Shown: positions 1 through 8,784, numbered from the stretch's first letter. The stretch: 64,000 nucleotides of DNA from Planctomycetota bacterium (GCA_003388505.1 QQVO01000036.1:154161-218160); one strand, 5' to 3'. The notes: generated by a model from the letters alone, not told the origin. Numbers and translations are program-made.

Positions 1-451
1 GAAGCAGGTCATGCACGCCGCCGTCACTAATGCAGCGTCACCTTGATCCACAAAACAAACACGAGAGTGACGACCACAACCTACTGCGATCCTGTCACGA
101 GATGGGAACCACAAAGGCACGAAGAACCCAGCGCGGGCGTCGCCCGCAACCCAACCACGTAGCGCACGCAGCCTTGCGTGCGTCCTGCTGATCGCAAAGC
201 TGCTGGCGCACGCTGGCAGCGTGCGCTACGGACAATCGCAAGAATTCGCGCGGGACGACAAGATTCTGCACGTTAGTAGCACAAAGGGAAGTCCAGCAGA
301 CGGAGGATGCCCGTTTTTCAACGTCGAATGGTTCCCCCTTTCAATTCGTCTTCGTGTCCTTCGTGCCTTTGTGGTTCCTCTCAATACCGCATCTTGTTCA
401 TTACCTACCCGTAATCCGAAAACGTCGTCGCAATACAGAACGAGAACACCC
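1..451. other. Left-edge non-coding stretch
   Basis: No convincing gene is visible here. The stretch carries copy 1 of dispersed repeat family A (127-288). It also has two short mirror phrases reading 'cacaaaggcacgaag' (112-126) and, on the other strand, a related phrase near 349-375. An open frame runs upstream from the quinone reductase through this region, but its residues are low-complexity and unlike the enzyme family, so I treat it as non-coding. Confidence 0.6.
127..288 (+). repeat. Dispersed repeat family A, copy 1
   Basis: About 160 bp that reappear at 25986-26150 in the same orientation, with long identical blocks such as ACGTAGCGCACGCAGCCTTG and GACAAGATTCTGCACGTTA-like ends. The core has nested inverted repeats: an 11-bp perfect pair GTAGCGCACGC/GCGTGCGCTAC encloses two further GC-rich hairpins. 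There is no ORF in common. It resembles a structured intergenic element (MITE or REP-like); its function is unknown. Confidence 0.8.
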
Positions 452-1426
452 ATGCACGCCATCCTCTGCCGCGAGCACGGCGGCCCCGACGTCATGCAGT
501 ACACGGAGATCGACCAGCCGCGGCCCGCAGCCGGCGAAGTCGTCATCGAATCCGAAGCGATCGGCGTCAACTATGTTGACACGATGCGCCGCAGCGGCCG
601 GCATCCCTCAGCCCCCAAACCGCCCTTCACGCCCGGCATCGAAGTCTGCGGCCGCGTCGTTGCAGTCGGCGATGACGTGACGAAGTTCCAGCCGGGAGAC
701 CGGGTCATCGGCCGCTGCGTCAGTCACGGGGCCTATGCCGAGTTCGTCTGCGTCGAAGAGCGTTTCACGGTTGCCTGCCCTGAAGCGATCGACTCCGAAC
801 AGGGAGCCGCGCTGTTCGTCACCGGCCAGACCGCCTTGCATGCCCTGCAGACGATCGGACAGGTGCAGCCGAAAGAAACCGTGCTGATCACCGCCGCCGC
901 CGGGGGAGTCGGAACCTGCGCCGTCCAGATCGCAAAGCTCCTCGGCGCTCAGGTCATTGCCGCCGCCGGCTCGAACGAGAAATGCCAACTTGCCCGTGAC
1001 AACGGCGCCGACGCCGCAATCAACTACTCACGATCCGGGTGGCCAGAGCAGGTCCGCGATGCAACTGCAGGTCGAGGCGTCGATCTCATCATCGAGTCGG
1101 TCGGCGGCGAGATTGCAGCCGCCTCCATCGCCTGCTGGGCTCCCGGCGGCCGCATGGTGATCTTCGGCAAAGCCTCCGGCCAAGCCGCAACGATCTCAGG
1201 CGACGACCTCCTCTTCGGCAACCGCACCGTCCACGGACTCGCCGTCGGCGCCGTCATCGAGAACGAACCGGTCATGCGCCACGCCATGGATCAACTCACC
1301 GCCTGGCTCAACGAAGGCCAACTCCACCTCCACATCGGCCAGACCTACCCCCTGCAACACGCCCCCGAGGCCCACCGCGACCTCGAAGCCCGCCACACCA
1401 CCGGCAAGCTGGTGCTGAAGCCGTGA
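452..1426 (+). CDS. Quinone oxidoreductase, MDR (zinc-independent alcohol dehydrogenase-like) family
   Basis: The 324-residue protein matches NADPH:quinone reductase/crotonyl-CoA reductase-like medium-chain dehydrogenases. It begins MHAILCREHGGPDVMQYTE, has the GroES-like N-terminal half with the NYVDTMRRSGR and PGIEVCGRV segments, and a Rossmann nucleotide-binding loop AAAGGVGTCAVQIAK. No catalytic-zinc ligand cluster is seen, as expected for the QOR branch. The expected role is NAD(P)H-dependent reduction of quinones or activated alkenes in the cytosol. I chose the ATG at 452 because family similarity begins there; the open frame extends to 221 but that part looks like translated repeat DNA. 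It stands alone, with no operon partner. Confidence 0.85.
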   Translation: MHAILCREHGGPDVMQYTEIDQPRPAAGEVVIESEAIGVNYVDTMRRSGRHPSAPKPPFTPGIEVCGRVVAVGDDVTKFQPGDRVIGRCVSHGAYAEFVCVEERFTVACPEAIDSEQGAALFVTGQTALHALQTIGQVQPKETVLITAAAGGVGTCAVQIAKLLGAQVIAAAGSNEKCQLARDNGADAAINYSRSGWPEQVRDATAGRGVDLIIESVGGEIAAASIACWAPGGRMVIFGKASGQAATISGDDLLFGNRTVHGLAVGAVIENEPVMRHAMDQLTAWLNEGQLHLHIGQTYPLQHAPEAHRDLEARHTTGKLVLKP

Positions 1427-1452
1427 CAGGTCGGAGCCCTGAAAGGGCGCCA

Positions 1453-1758
1453 CTACAAAATATCTTCAAGCGTCAGCAGAGCGCTGAGCGCAATGTGCTC
1501 CGCACTGTACGGCGACCCGCGTTTGATATTCGCATCGAGCCAACTCTTCAGTTCCTCTCGATGCTCTTTGAACAGCCGCCGGAATGTGACCCGGTCCCGG
1601 GGACTTGCACTCCGAAATGCGTCTTGCGTTCCGTCGTACGTGGGACGCCGGATTCGCTCCGCGAGCGGAAGCAGGCACTGAAGCGACTCCGGCACGCTAC
1701 CGGGGTCTGATGGGCGACCGCCGTCCTCCACTGGGCGAAAATAGATGTCGTCGTCCAT
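1453..1758 (-). CDS. Small hypothetical protein, 101 aa
   Basis: ATG-started ORF with a soluble, charged composition and no membrane segment or signal peptide. It starts MDDDIYFRPVEDG and ends with a helical stretch SAEHIALSALLTLEDIL. I do not recognise a family. It lies 73 bp downstream of another small minus-strand ORF (1832-2071) with similar codon use, so the two may be co-transcribed. It is convergent with the quinone reductase. Confidence 0.5.
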   Translation of the reverse strand: MDDDIYFRPVEDGGRPSDPGSVPESLQCLLPLAERIRRPTYDGTQDAFRSASPRDRVTFRRLFKEHREELKSWLDANIKRGSPYSAEHIALSALLTLEDIL

Positions 1759-1831
1759 CTCAAATTGAACTCAGGATTGTTGCAAGGTGATAACGAATCG
1801 TGTGAACTTGCATACGCCAGACTCCCGCCCC

Positions 1832-2071
1832 CTACCCCCCGTCGATCCGCTCTCTCGCCTCCGCAATCAGCCGTTCCAGAATCTCGAGCGGGACGTCCGT
1901 GTTGAACGTCTCGACAAAGAACTGCCCCGACGCGTCCCAGAACACGACTTCCGCCGCCACAATCGGCTGGGCGCCCGCCCGAGTCCGATGCAGCCGGACT
2001 CCGGCGCACCCCTCATTTTGATCTTCAAAATAGCTCGTCTCGAAGTAGACGTCTCCGAACTGTCTTTCCAT
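1832..2071 (-). CDS. Small hypothetical protein, 79 aa
   Basis: ATG-started ORF, soluble, with alternating hydrophobic and polar residues suggesting a small beta-rich fold (VYFETSYFED, AAEVVFWDASGQFFVETF) followed by a helix (LEILERLIAEARERI). No family is recognised. Its order with the 101-aa ORF at 1453-1758 suggests a two-gene unit. The protein-like amphipathic pattern is the main reason to accept it. Confidence 0.5.
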   Translation of the reverse strand: MERQFGDVYFETSYFEDQNEGCAGVRLHRTRAGAQPIVAAEVVFWDASGQFFVETFNTDVPLEILERLIAEARERIDGG

Positions 2072-2135
2072 CAGTTTCGCCCATACTGAAACACAGCAGA
2101 TTCCGCGTCACGCTACCCCACCGGCAACCGGCGAG

Positions 2136-2720
2136 TCAGCCCGCAGACTCCGACTCCACAGCCAGCGCCTCGTCGATCGCCTCCCGCAGCGTGCCCGGCA
2201 GCATGCTGTTCCACACCACCTTGCCGTCCTTTCCGATCACGATCGTCGTTGGATAGCCGTACACGCCCAAACCATCAATTGTCGCTCCGGCGCCGTAACC
2301 GTTCGGCCAGGTGATGTCGTACCTCGAGAGAAACAACTCACTCTCGGCTTTCCGGTCGACTTCCTCAGCCGTCAATCCAATGAAAACGACGTCCCGCACT
2401 TTGTAGTCGTTGTACGTCTGCACTAGTTCCGGCGCGATGCTCGCACACGGACCGCACCAGTACGCCCACGTCTCAACCACAACCACTTTCCCCGCCAACT
2501 CCGATTCACTTGGAGCGTCGCCGTTCAGCCAGCCCTCGGCGGCCAACTCCGGCGGCGTCGCCCCCGGCCCCAGCGGACTGCTTCCGAAATCCGGTTCTGT
2601 ATCGATCGAACTCCCGTTCGCCGCCGCCTCGTCATCGGCCGACCCCTCTTGCCCCCCGGAACCACATCCGGCGAGCCCCCCGCTCAAGACCACAACCGCC
2701 AGCACCAACACCCGTCGCAT
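2136..2720 (-). CDS. TlpA-like thiol-disulfide lipoprotein
   Basis: 194 residues. A lipoprotein signal is clear: MRRVLVLAVVVLSGGLAGC with the lipobox LAGC. A low-complexity acidic linker follows, then a thioredoxin fold. The redox motif WCGPC sits in ETWAYWCGPCASIAPELV, and the cis-Pro region is GVYGYPTTIVIGKDG. The predicted function is a membrane-tethered periplasmic thiol oxidoreductase (TlpA/ResA type). No cytochrome-maturation genes are adjacent. Compare the Trx-fold lipoprotein at 41466-42782, which has lost the cysteines. Confidence 0.88.
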   Translation of the reverse strand: MRRVLVLAVVVLSGGLAGCGSGGQEGSADDEAAANGSSIDTEPDFGSSPLGPGATPPELAAEGWLNGDAPSESELAGKVVVVETWAYWCGPCASIAPELVQTYNDYKVRDVVFIGLTAEEVDRKAESELFLSRYDITWPNGYGAGATIDGLGVYGYPTTIVIGKDGKVVWNSMLPGTLREAIDEALAVESESAG

Positions 2721-2854
2721 GGAATGACGTCCTGCTCAATAAACCCGATGAAACAAAATAACCCGCTGCATGCCCGCTCCGATTCTAGACGACGCCCGAA
2801 TCCCGGCGACAGATCAGGCCGCCCCGGCACGACAATAAGTACATCGGCGAAGTC

Positions 2855-3466
2855 CTAATTCTCCCGCAACCAACTTGTCACCCCCTGCATGATCATTTCA
2901 ACGGCGATCGTACCGACGTAGAGGGCGGTCACCCGGCCGGCGATCTCCACGTAACGCTCCACCAACGCCTCATTGCGAGGCCGCACGTAGTCGTGAACGG
3001 CCTTCAGCAGCAGCACAATAATCAATGACAGCGCAATCGCGCTCAGCACGATGACGCACGCCGTGAGCGGCGGATGGGCCTTCCCGACCACGACGCTGGC
3101 ACTGACTGTTCCCGGTCCGATGAGCACCGGCATCGCGACGGCGCCGGCGACGTGCACCGATTGGCCGCGGAGGATCTCGATGGCGACCGGACCGCGAAAC
3201 ATGAACTGCAGGCCGATGAGGACGAACACGATCCCGCCGAAGATCTGAAAAGAAGCGAACTCGGCGTGAATCACCCGCGTGAAAATATACTCGCCCAGAA
3301 CTGCGAACGAGCAGAGAGTGGCGCCGGCGATCACTCCGGCCCGCACCAGGACGCGCCGAAACTGCCAGTGATCGAGACTCTTGAACAAGTCGACAAGGTA
3401 AACAACCAGCAGGAAGGGATTGAGCAACGCCAGCAGCAGCGAACCGGACTCCAGAATCTCAGCCAC
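2855..3466 (-). CDS. MarC/UPF0056 family integral membrane protein
   Basis: 203 residues with about six hydrophobic segments. The N-terminal LALLNPFLLVVYLVDLFKSL and the central VAMPVLIGPGTVSASVV match the MarC family, in which the PxxGPGT segment is a conserved feature. The start is a GTG at 3464-3466, downstream of a GGGACGGGACG purine-rich stretch. The biochemical role of MarC proteins is unsettled; the family was named for a multiple-antibiotic-resistance locus but a transport substrate is not established. Confidence 0.82.
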   Translation of the reverse strand: MAEILESGSLLLALLNPFLLVVYLVDLFKSLDHWQFRRVLVRAGVIAGATLCSFAVLGEYIFTRVIHAEFASFQIFGGIVFVLIGLQFMFRGPVAIEILRGQSVHVAGAVAMPVLIGPGTVSASVVVGKAHPPLTACVIVLSAIALSLIIVLLLKAVHDYVRPRNEALVERYVEIAGRVTALYVGTIAVEMIMQGVTSWLREN

Positions 3467-3637
3467 CGTCCCGTCCCGCTTCCGGATTGATGGATCAGCG
3501 CGCGTGCCGCGTTAGATCGAACGCGGATTGCTCGAACGCCGCGTCGCAGTCCAGCGACCGCCCGCGCATGCGCTACGAATTCTGCCGCATCGCATCACCC
3601 ACGGCAACAACAATCAGTTTCTCCTTCTCCACCAGCC

Positions 3638-3676
3638 CTCGACCCTCGACCATCCGCCATCGACCATCGACCAACC
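3638..3676. repeat. Short degenerate tandem repeat of a TCGACCATC unit
   Basis: A run of TCGACC(C/A)TC-like units just upstream of tyrS. Read on the other strand it is a GATGGTCGA/GATGGCGGATGG array, which resembles the array at 36430-36490. It lies in the 5' leader of tyrS and may be a slippage-prone simple repeat. Confidence 0.55.
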
Positions 3677-3731
3677 GGCTGCTACCCTGACGCCGCGCAA
3701 TCACAACAGCTCCGTTCAACAACCGTCTCCC

Positions 3732-4949
3732 ATGAGCTTCCCCCCCGTTGACGAACAACTCGAGGTCATTCGCCGCGGCGTCGAAAAGATCGTCCCCGCA
3801 GAAGAACTGGCCCCCAGACTCGAGCAGAGCCGCAAGGCAAATCAGCCGCTCCGCATCAAGTACGGCATCGATCCCACCGCGGCCGACGTCCATCTCGGCC
3901 ACACCGTGCCGCTCCGCAAAATGCGGCAGTTCCAGGAACTCGGCCACCAGGCGGTCATCATCATCGGCAACTACACGGCCATGGTCGGCGACCCCAGCGG
4001 CCGCGACGAAACCCGCGCCCGGCTCACCGCCGATCAGGTCGAAGAGAACGCAAAATTCTACCTCGAACAGGTCGGCAAAGTCGTTGACCTCGATCGCGCC
4101 GAAATTCACCGCAACGGCGACTGGTTCGCCAAGATGTCCTTCGCCGACGTGCTCGAACTGACCGGCAAGGTCACCGTCGCGCAGCTCCTCACGCGGGACG
4201 ACTTCGCCAAGCGGATGGAATCGGAAAGCGCCATTTACCTCCACGAATGCCTTTACCCGGTGATGCAGGGCTGGGACTCCGTCGAGATCAAGGCGGACGT
4301 GGAACTTGGAGGCACCGAGCAACTGCACGCCTTCATGCTGGCCCGGCAACTCCAGAAGGGAGAGAGTCTGCCGACGCAGATCGGGCTCATGTCGCCAATC
4401 CTCGTCGGCGTCGACGGCGTCCGCCGGATGGGCAAGAGCCTCGGGAACTACATCGGGATTTCCGAGCCCCCCTACGAGATGATGAAGAAGTTCATGCAGG
4501 TTCCCGACGATTGCCTGCGACAGTACTTCGAGCTGCTCACCGACATTCCGCTGGACGAGGTCGACCGTCTGCTGAGCGGTCACCCGAAGGAGGCCAAGGT
4601 CAAACTGGCCGCAGCGGTCATCGCCCAATACCACGACGCCGGCGCCGCCGGGGAGGCCGCCGAACGGTGGCAGCGCGAGATCGGGCGGGGCGGCCTGCCG
4701 GAAGACATCCCCGAGGTCGCGCTGAGCAGGGACGCCCTGGAAAATGGTGGAATGCGAGCCGCCCAGTTGCTCAAAGCGACCGGCCTCTGCTCTTCGACCA
4801 GCGACGCCCGCCGGGCCATCCAGCAGGGGGGCGCGTATCTCGGCGAGGGGAAAACCCCGATCGAAGCCTACGACCAGTTCATCCCGGCGACCGACGGACT
4901 CCTGATTCGCGTCGGCAAGAAACGCCTCTGCCGCCTGCGCATCGAATAA
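3732..4949 (+). CDS. tyrS: Tyrosyl-tRNA synthetase
   Basis: 405 residues, a class I aminoacyl-tRNA synthetase that charges tRNA-Tyr with tyrosine. Visible are the HIGH-type signature as HLGHT (in IDPTAADVHLGHT), tyrosine-pocket and tRNA-binding segments typical of the TyrZ-type enzyme, the KMSKS-type signature as RMGKSLGN, and a C-terminal S4-like RNA-binding domain ending KKRLCRLRIE. The ATG at 3732 fits the family's N-terminus; the frame is open to 3528 but that part is repeat-like. No obvious Shine-Dalgarno precedes it. Two strong hairpins follow the gene. Confidence 0.95.
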   Translation: MSFPPVDEQLEVIRRGVEKIVPAEELAPRLEQSRKANQPLRIKYGIDPTAADVHLGHTVPLRKMRQFQELGHQAVIIIGNYTAMVGDPSGRDETRARLTADQVEENAKFYLEQVGKVVDLDRAEIHRNGDWFAKMSFADVLELTGKVTVAQLLTRDDFAKRMESESAIYLHECLYPVMQGWDSVEIKADVELGGTEQLHAFMLARQLQKGESLPTQIGLMSPILVGVDGVRRMGKSLGNYIGISEPPYEMMKKFMQVPDDCLRQYFELLTDIPLDEVDRLLSGHPKEAKVKLAAAVIAQYHDAGAAGEAAERWQREIGRGGLPEDIPEVALSRDALENGGMRAAQLLKATGLCSSTSDARRAIQQGGAYLGEGKTPIEAYDQFIPATDGLLIRVGKKRLCRLRIE

Positions 4950-4994
4950 CGCTCAGCGGCTGGCCGTTTCGCAGTTTCGCACCCTCGCAAATGA

Positions 4995-5033
4995 GCACAG
5001 GCCCTTCCGGCTTCCATGCCGGCGGGCCTGTGC
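4995..5033 (+). terminator. Strong hairpin between convergent genes
   Basis: Perfect 10-bp stem GCACAGGCCC/GGGCCTGTGC with an inner CCGGC/GCCGG stem. It lies 45 bp after the tyrS stop. No T-tract follows, so it may be a bidirectional terminator or an mRNA 3'-end stabiliser. Confidence 0.55.
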
Positions 5034-5044
5034 GGCGTCTCGAC

Positions 5045-5074
5045 GCTTCCGGTCAGCATCGTGCGACCGGAAGC
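5045..5074 (+). terminator. Second hairpin between convergent genes
   Basis: Perfect 10-bp stem GCTTCCGGTC/GACCGGAAGC with a 10-nt loop, 11 bp after the first hairpin and 25 bp before the end of the minus-strand gene. Probably shared transcription-end structure. Confidence 0.5.
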
Positions 5075-5099
5075 GACAGGCAGTCTCCATGTCCCCCGT

Positions 5100-6653
5100 T
5101 CAATTCGAGGGCAGATGGTCGCGAGGTGCGGATTTGAACTCTTCCTTGTTCGCGTCCGACGAGAACAGGTAGAGCTGTCCCCGGAACCACACGGCGTGAT
5201 CCAGCGATCCGTCCGTCTTCTCGCCGGTCTGGCTGAAGTGGACCAGGTCGATTCCTCCGTTCGCCGGGGCGTACGCTTCCGGAGCGGCCAGGAAGGCCTC
5301 CTTGGCTTCCGCGGAAGAGAACCAGTAGGTCTTGCCGTGATAGACGGCGGAGTGATCCAGGCTCGCGTTGACCAGTTCGCGATGGTCCCGCAGCATCACC
5401 GGGCAGAATCCCTTGAAGCCCTTGAGACCCCGGCGGGCGGCGATCAGTTCCATCTTCTCACGCGTGGTGGACCCCACGTTGACGCCGGTTCCCGCCAGCG
5501 GCCGCTGCTGCGAAACCTGAGGCAGCTCGCCGGGCGCTCCCTTCCGGCCCGGCCCGGACAACGCCGGTCCCCCAACCGGGGCGGCCGGTTTCTCTGTCGT
5601 GACCGACCGGCGATCGGGCTGCGCGGCCTGTTGCGGCGCCGCATACGGGACCGGCTCGAGTTCCAGACCGGTGAACGGATTGTCGCTTTCGCTGGTCAGT
5701 TCCGCAGCCGGCGACGGTCCCTGACCGGGGAGTTCCAGTTCCGGACGCGCCTCCGTGACAACGGCCGGTTGCTCTGCGACGGGAAGAGGTTCCGCCGGAG
5801 GCGCAGCCTGCGGTTCCGCGAACGGCGTCGTTTCAGGCTCAGGCTGTGCGAAGAAGAACTCGATCTGCGGCTTCCCGGCCGGAGCGGCGTCGGCAGCGGG
5901 CGCGTCCGCAGGTTCGTCGCTTTCCGCCAGGCCCGGGAACGGCTGTGGCTGAGGCCTCGGCTCCGACTCCAGTGTGAAGATCTCTGGCGAGACCTGCGGG
6001 AGCTTGATCTCCTCGGCGGGTGCAGCCGCGGGCTGCGGAGCAGGCTGAGTCGCGGTCATTGCCGGCGGCACGGCCTGCGGCAAAGGAGCCGGGGCGCCCG
6101 TCTCCACGCCCTGCACCGGTTGCTGATAGACCGGTTCGGCATTCTGGTTTCTGGTGAACCGTCGCCGCCACGTCCTCGGCTTCAACCAGTCGGTGAACGT
6201 CCGCTTCCTCGGCGAGACGTAGCCGCCCTGCTGTTCCCGCGCCTGACGAGCCGACTCGTACAGTTCTTGCGGGACAACGAATCTCGGCACGTCAGTGCGG
6301 CCGTCGGCCTGACGCAACTGCTCGAGGTGCTGCTGGACCGCGCTCTCCATGTGTCGCACGCGCTGCGACTGATTGCTTCGCGGGTGCGGTTGCGGCGCGT
6401 CCGTGGTATGGGCCACCCGGATGATCGGCATCGCACTTTCTGCCGCAGTCGGCGTCGGAGCGGCCGTCTCAGCGGGGATCGCCTCGATTTCCCGCGTGAG
6501 GATCTGTTCGAGCTTGTGCGAATTCGCGCCGGAAGCGGGCTCGCCGGCCTTGAGAGCGCCGAAGTGCATTGCGACGGGGGTTGCGAACAACATTCCCGCG
6601 GCTCCCGCAACGAGAAACCGACGCGCTGCCTTGCTGTGCCTGTCGATGGTCAT
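5100..6653 (-). CDS. Secreted proline/alanine-rich protein with C-terminal YHS-like repeats
   Basis: 517 residues from the ATG at 6651-6653, preceded by a GGCAGGAG ribosome-binding site. An N-terminal signal segment is present (RRFLVAGAAGMLFATPVAM). The middle is a long Pro/Ala/Glu-rich disordered stretch. The last about 110 residues hold two related modules, each with a (S/A)LDH(S/A)V.. core followed by a Tyr/Phe-rich strand (YWFSSAEAKEAF, YLFSSDANKEEF). These look like YHS-type domains, often metal-associated, and the first also contains GFCPVML. The exact function is unknown. The plus-strand open frame covering this gene is a shadow. Confidence 0.7.
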   Translation of the reverse strand: MTIDRHSKAARRFLVAGAAGMLFATPVAMHFGALKAGEPASGANSHKLEQILTREIEAIPAETAAPTPTAAESAMPIIRVAHTTDAPQPHPRSNQSQRVRHMESAVQQHLEQLRQADGRTDVPRFVVPQELYESARQAREQQGGYVSPRKRTFTDWLKPRTWRRRFTRNQNAEPVYQQPVQGVETGAPAPLPQAVPPAMTATQPAPQPAAAPAEEIKLPQVSPEIFTLESEPRPQPQPFPGLAESDEPADAPAADAAPAGKPQIEFFFAQPEPETTPFAEPQAAPPAEPLPVAEQPAVVTEARPELELPGQGPSPAAELTSESDNPFTGLELEPVPYAAPQQAAQPDRRSVTTEKPAAPVGGPALSGPGRKGAPGELPQVSQQRPLAGTGVNVGSTTREKMELIAARRGLKGFKGFCPVMLRDHRELVNASLDHSAVYHGKTYWFSSAEAKEAFLAAPEAYAPANGGIDLVHFSQTGEKTDGSLDHAVWFRGQLYLFSSDANKEEFKSAPRDHLPSN

Positions 6654-7007
6654 ACTTGCTTGCTCCTGCCTTGCGGCGACCGTGGACAATCCTGGTCGGC
6701 GGACTTTGCTGTTGGCCCGATGCGGCTGCGTCGAGTCGTGCACAACGCCCGTTCGACCCGTCCGATGGGGCCGAATGAATTCAACGACCTGTCCGAAAAG
6801 AGATCGCTGTTGCACGCCGGCCGTCCGGGGCGGATAATTCCTGATATCCGCTTGACCGGCCGGTCAGATCATCTATCGACCGGTTGGTCGTCTGGATTCC
6901 GCCGGTTGTGCCGTCTACACCGCCTGAATCATCAGGTCGGAATGAACAGCCGTCACGACAGGCAGAACCCGTAAAGTGCCCCCGTTTCCTCCAGCTTCAC
7001 AGGTGCG
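6654..7007. other. Divergent intergenic region
   Basis: 354 bp separating the divergent YHS-like gene and the SppA-type peptidase gene. Apart from the palindromes at 6853-6890 no other structure is evident. It must contain promoters for both directions, but I could not assign a confident -35/-10 pair. Confidence 0.6.
6853..6890. promoter_or_regulatory. Candidate operator: two related palindromes
   Basis: TGACCGGCCGGTCA (6853-6866) is a perfect 14-bp palindrome. CGACCGGTTGGTCG (6877-6890) is a near copy with matching 5-bp arms. Their centres are 24 bp apart, slightly over two helical turns. The arrangement is typical of a dimeric repressor (for example TetR-type) binding in tandem, and it lies between two divergent genes. 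No regulator gene is adjacent. Confidence 0.5.
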
Positions 7008-8021
7008 ATGAGCGATTCCCCCTCTGAACGGCAGCCGCAAACGATCGTGATTCAACAGGTTCCCCGACGGCGGTGGTTTCTGGTGCTCTTTCTGTTCCTG
7101 TTGCTGTCCGGGTCGATGCTGCTGAATCTGACGCAGTTCGCCGTCTCCCGAAACGCGTCCGAAAGCGGAAGCGGTGCGATCGAATCATTTCACTCAGGCG
7201 ACTCGAACTCCGACGAGAAAATCGCCCTGCTGCACATCCGGGGCACCATCATGCCTCCCTTTACGGAGCGGGTTCTGGACACGATCGAGACGATCGAAGA
7301 GGACGACGACGTGAAGGGGGTCATTCTCGTGATCGACAGCCCGGGCGGTCTGGTCGCCGACAGCCATCAGATCTACCACCGTTTGCAGCGGTTGCGCGAA
7401 GAGCGGGGCATGCCGATGGCGGTCCAGATGACGCGGATGGCCGCCTCCGGAGGCTACTATGTCGCGATGGGCGCCGGCCCGGGCGCGAAGATTTACGCGG
7501 AACCGACCACCTGGACCGGCTCCATCGGCGTCATCATCCCCCGTTACGACGTCTCGCAACTGGCCAGCGAATGGGGCGTCCGCTCCGAGCCGTTGACGAC
7601 CGGCCCGTTCAAGGACTCGCTCAGCCCGTTTCGCGAACTCTCGGACGAGGAGCGGGATGTCTGGAAAGACATCATGGACGATTCGTTTGACCGCTTTAAG
7701 GGTGTGATCGTCGAAGGCCGCGCGAATCTCGACGAAGCGGCTGTGGCGGAACTCGCCACCGGACGCATCTTTACCGCCGACCAGGCGTCGGCCAACGGCC
7801 TGATCGACGAGATCGGATTCCTCGACGACGCCATCCAGACCATGACGGACGAACTGGGCGTCAAGCATCCTTGCGTGGTCGAGTACTCCCATCCGCTCTC
7901 CTTCGCCGATCTGCTGCTGGGGACCGCGGAGGCCAGCCGCCCGGTCGACCCGCTGCAGGAACTGCTCGAATCGGGCGTCCCCCGCGCGATGTACTTCTGC
8001 GGCTGGAACGCCGGCCTGTGA
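7008..8021 (+). CDS. Signal peptide peptidase SppA-type serine protease (S49)
   Basis: 337 residues. An N-terminal transmembrane anchor (WFLVLFLFLLLSGSMLL) is followed by a periplasmic/extracytoplasmic S49 protease domain. The segment VILVIDSPGGLVADSHQIY is typical, the nucleophile Ser lies in RMAASGGYYVAMGA, and the general-base Lys is expected in the TGPFKDSLSPF segment. Downstream TGRIFTADQASANGLIDEIG matches the family. Length corresponds to the short SppA form. Its role is cleavage of membrane-retained signal peptides or other membrane fragments. The ATG at 7008 is 4 bp after an AGGTG purine stretch. Confidence 0.9.
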   Translation: MSDSPSERQPQTIVIQQVPRRRWFLVLFLFLLLSGSMLLNLTQFAVSRNASESGSGAIESFHSGDSNSDEKIALLHIRGTIMPPFTERVLDTIETIEEDDDVKGVILVIDSPGGLVADSHQIYHRLQRLREERGMPMAVQMTRMAASGGYYVAMGAGPGAKIYAEPTTWTGSIGVIIPRYDVSQLASEWGVRSEPLTTGPFKDSLSPFRELSDEERDVWKDIMDDSFDRFKGVIVEGRANLDEAAVAELATGRIFTADQASANGLIDEIGFLDDAIQTMTDELGVKHPCVVEYSHPLSFADLLLGTAEASRPVDPLQELLESGVPRAMYFCGWNAGL

Positions 8022-8333
8022 AGATCCTGATGCGCGCCGGTCGCATTTGCCGAAGCGCACGCCCATTCCGATTCTCCGGGATTTCGCGGGTTCGCAGCCT
8101 GTCTCCGAGCCCCTTACGGACGCCCTGCTTTCTCTAAACCGCATCGGAAAGCAAGTATCTCCGGCGCTGCCGGCCGAAATCGCGACCCGAATCCGGCCGC
8201 CCGCTGTCGATGGGGTAGTTTTCGATGGCGGGTCTCTCGGCTCGTCGGGGTCCCAGAGGCAGTGCCGCGTTTCGAGCGCCGACCGTATCGACGCGAAGCC
8301 GCGGCCGAGTCATTCAGATGAGGAGCAACTCAG
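8022..8333. other. Intergenic stretch
   Basis: 312 bp between the SppA-type gene and the Cys-rich secreted protein gene. No supported ORF, RNA or repeat is seen. A GAGGAG ribosome-binding site for the next gene lies at 8320-8325. Confidence 0.5.
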
Positions 8334-8717
8334 ATGCGAATCAAGTTCACACTGGCCGCCTTGAGTTTGTTTGCGGTCAACTTCGCGGCGGCCGACGACC
8401 AACCTCCTGTTCCGGTGCCCGACGCACCCGAATCATCCACTCACGAAGTGGGACCGGCGCCGATTGCGCTCTACCCCTGCGTGAAGGTGGAAGACGCAGA
8501 CAATATTCATCCCTGCGCCGTGCCGATCATCGTGTCGGTCGCCGACCCCTGCAATCCCTGCTGCGGTTGCCGCCACGTCCAGATTTGCGTGCCGCCCGAT
8601 TGCTGCCCGAAGATCAAGACCAACAAAGACGGCACGAAGGTTGAATACGATTACGGCGAGTACGAAGTCGACATCAAGGCGAAGCGGGACGTCGTGATCG
8701 TCAATTACGACGACTGA
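8334..8717 (+). CDS. Small secreted cysteine-rich protein
   Basis: 127 residues with a signal peptide (MRIKFTLAALSLFAVNFAAA) and a mature part containing about ten cysteines, clustered as DPCNPCCGC and CVPPDCCPK. The C-terminus is charged and strand-forming (KVEYDYGEYEVDIKAKRDVVIVNY). The Cys clusters suggest disulfides or metal binding in the envelope. No named family is recognised. It has its own ribosome-binding site (GAGGAG) and a strong terminator 30 bp after the stop, so it is probably monocistronic. Confidence 0.75.
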   Translation: MRIKFTLAALSLFAVNFAAADDQPPVPVPDAPESSTHEVGPAPIALYPCVKVEDADNIHPCAVPIIVSVADPCNPCCGCRHVQICVPPDCCPKIKTNKDGTKVEYDYGEYEVDIKAKRDVVIVNYDD

Positions 8718-8746
8718 CCGCTCGCGCTTACTCGACGAATCGTCGC

Positions 8747-8779
8747 GGCCCCCGGAGACTCTCCGGGGGCCGTTCTTTG
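8747..8779 (+). terminator. Intrinsic terminator
   Basis: Perfect 11-bp GC stem GGCCCCCGGAG/CTCCGGGGGCC with loop ACT, then GTTCTTTGT. It ends the Cys-rich protein gene and also sits between convergent transcripts. Confidence 0.88.
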
Positions 8780-8784
8780 TCTCG

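Noticed and set aside
5016..6974. 652-residue plus-strand ORF opposite the YHS-like protein
   Set aside because: Arg-rich shadow frame; the minus strand has a signal peptide, ribosome-binding site and recognisable domains.
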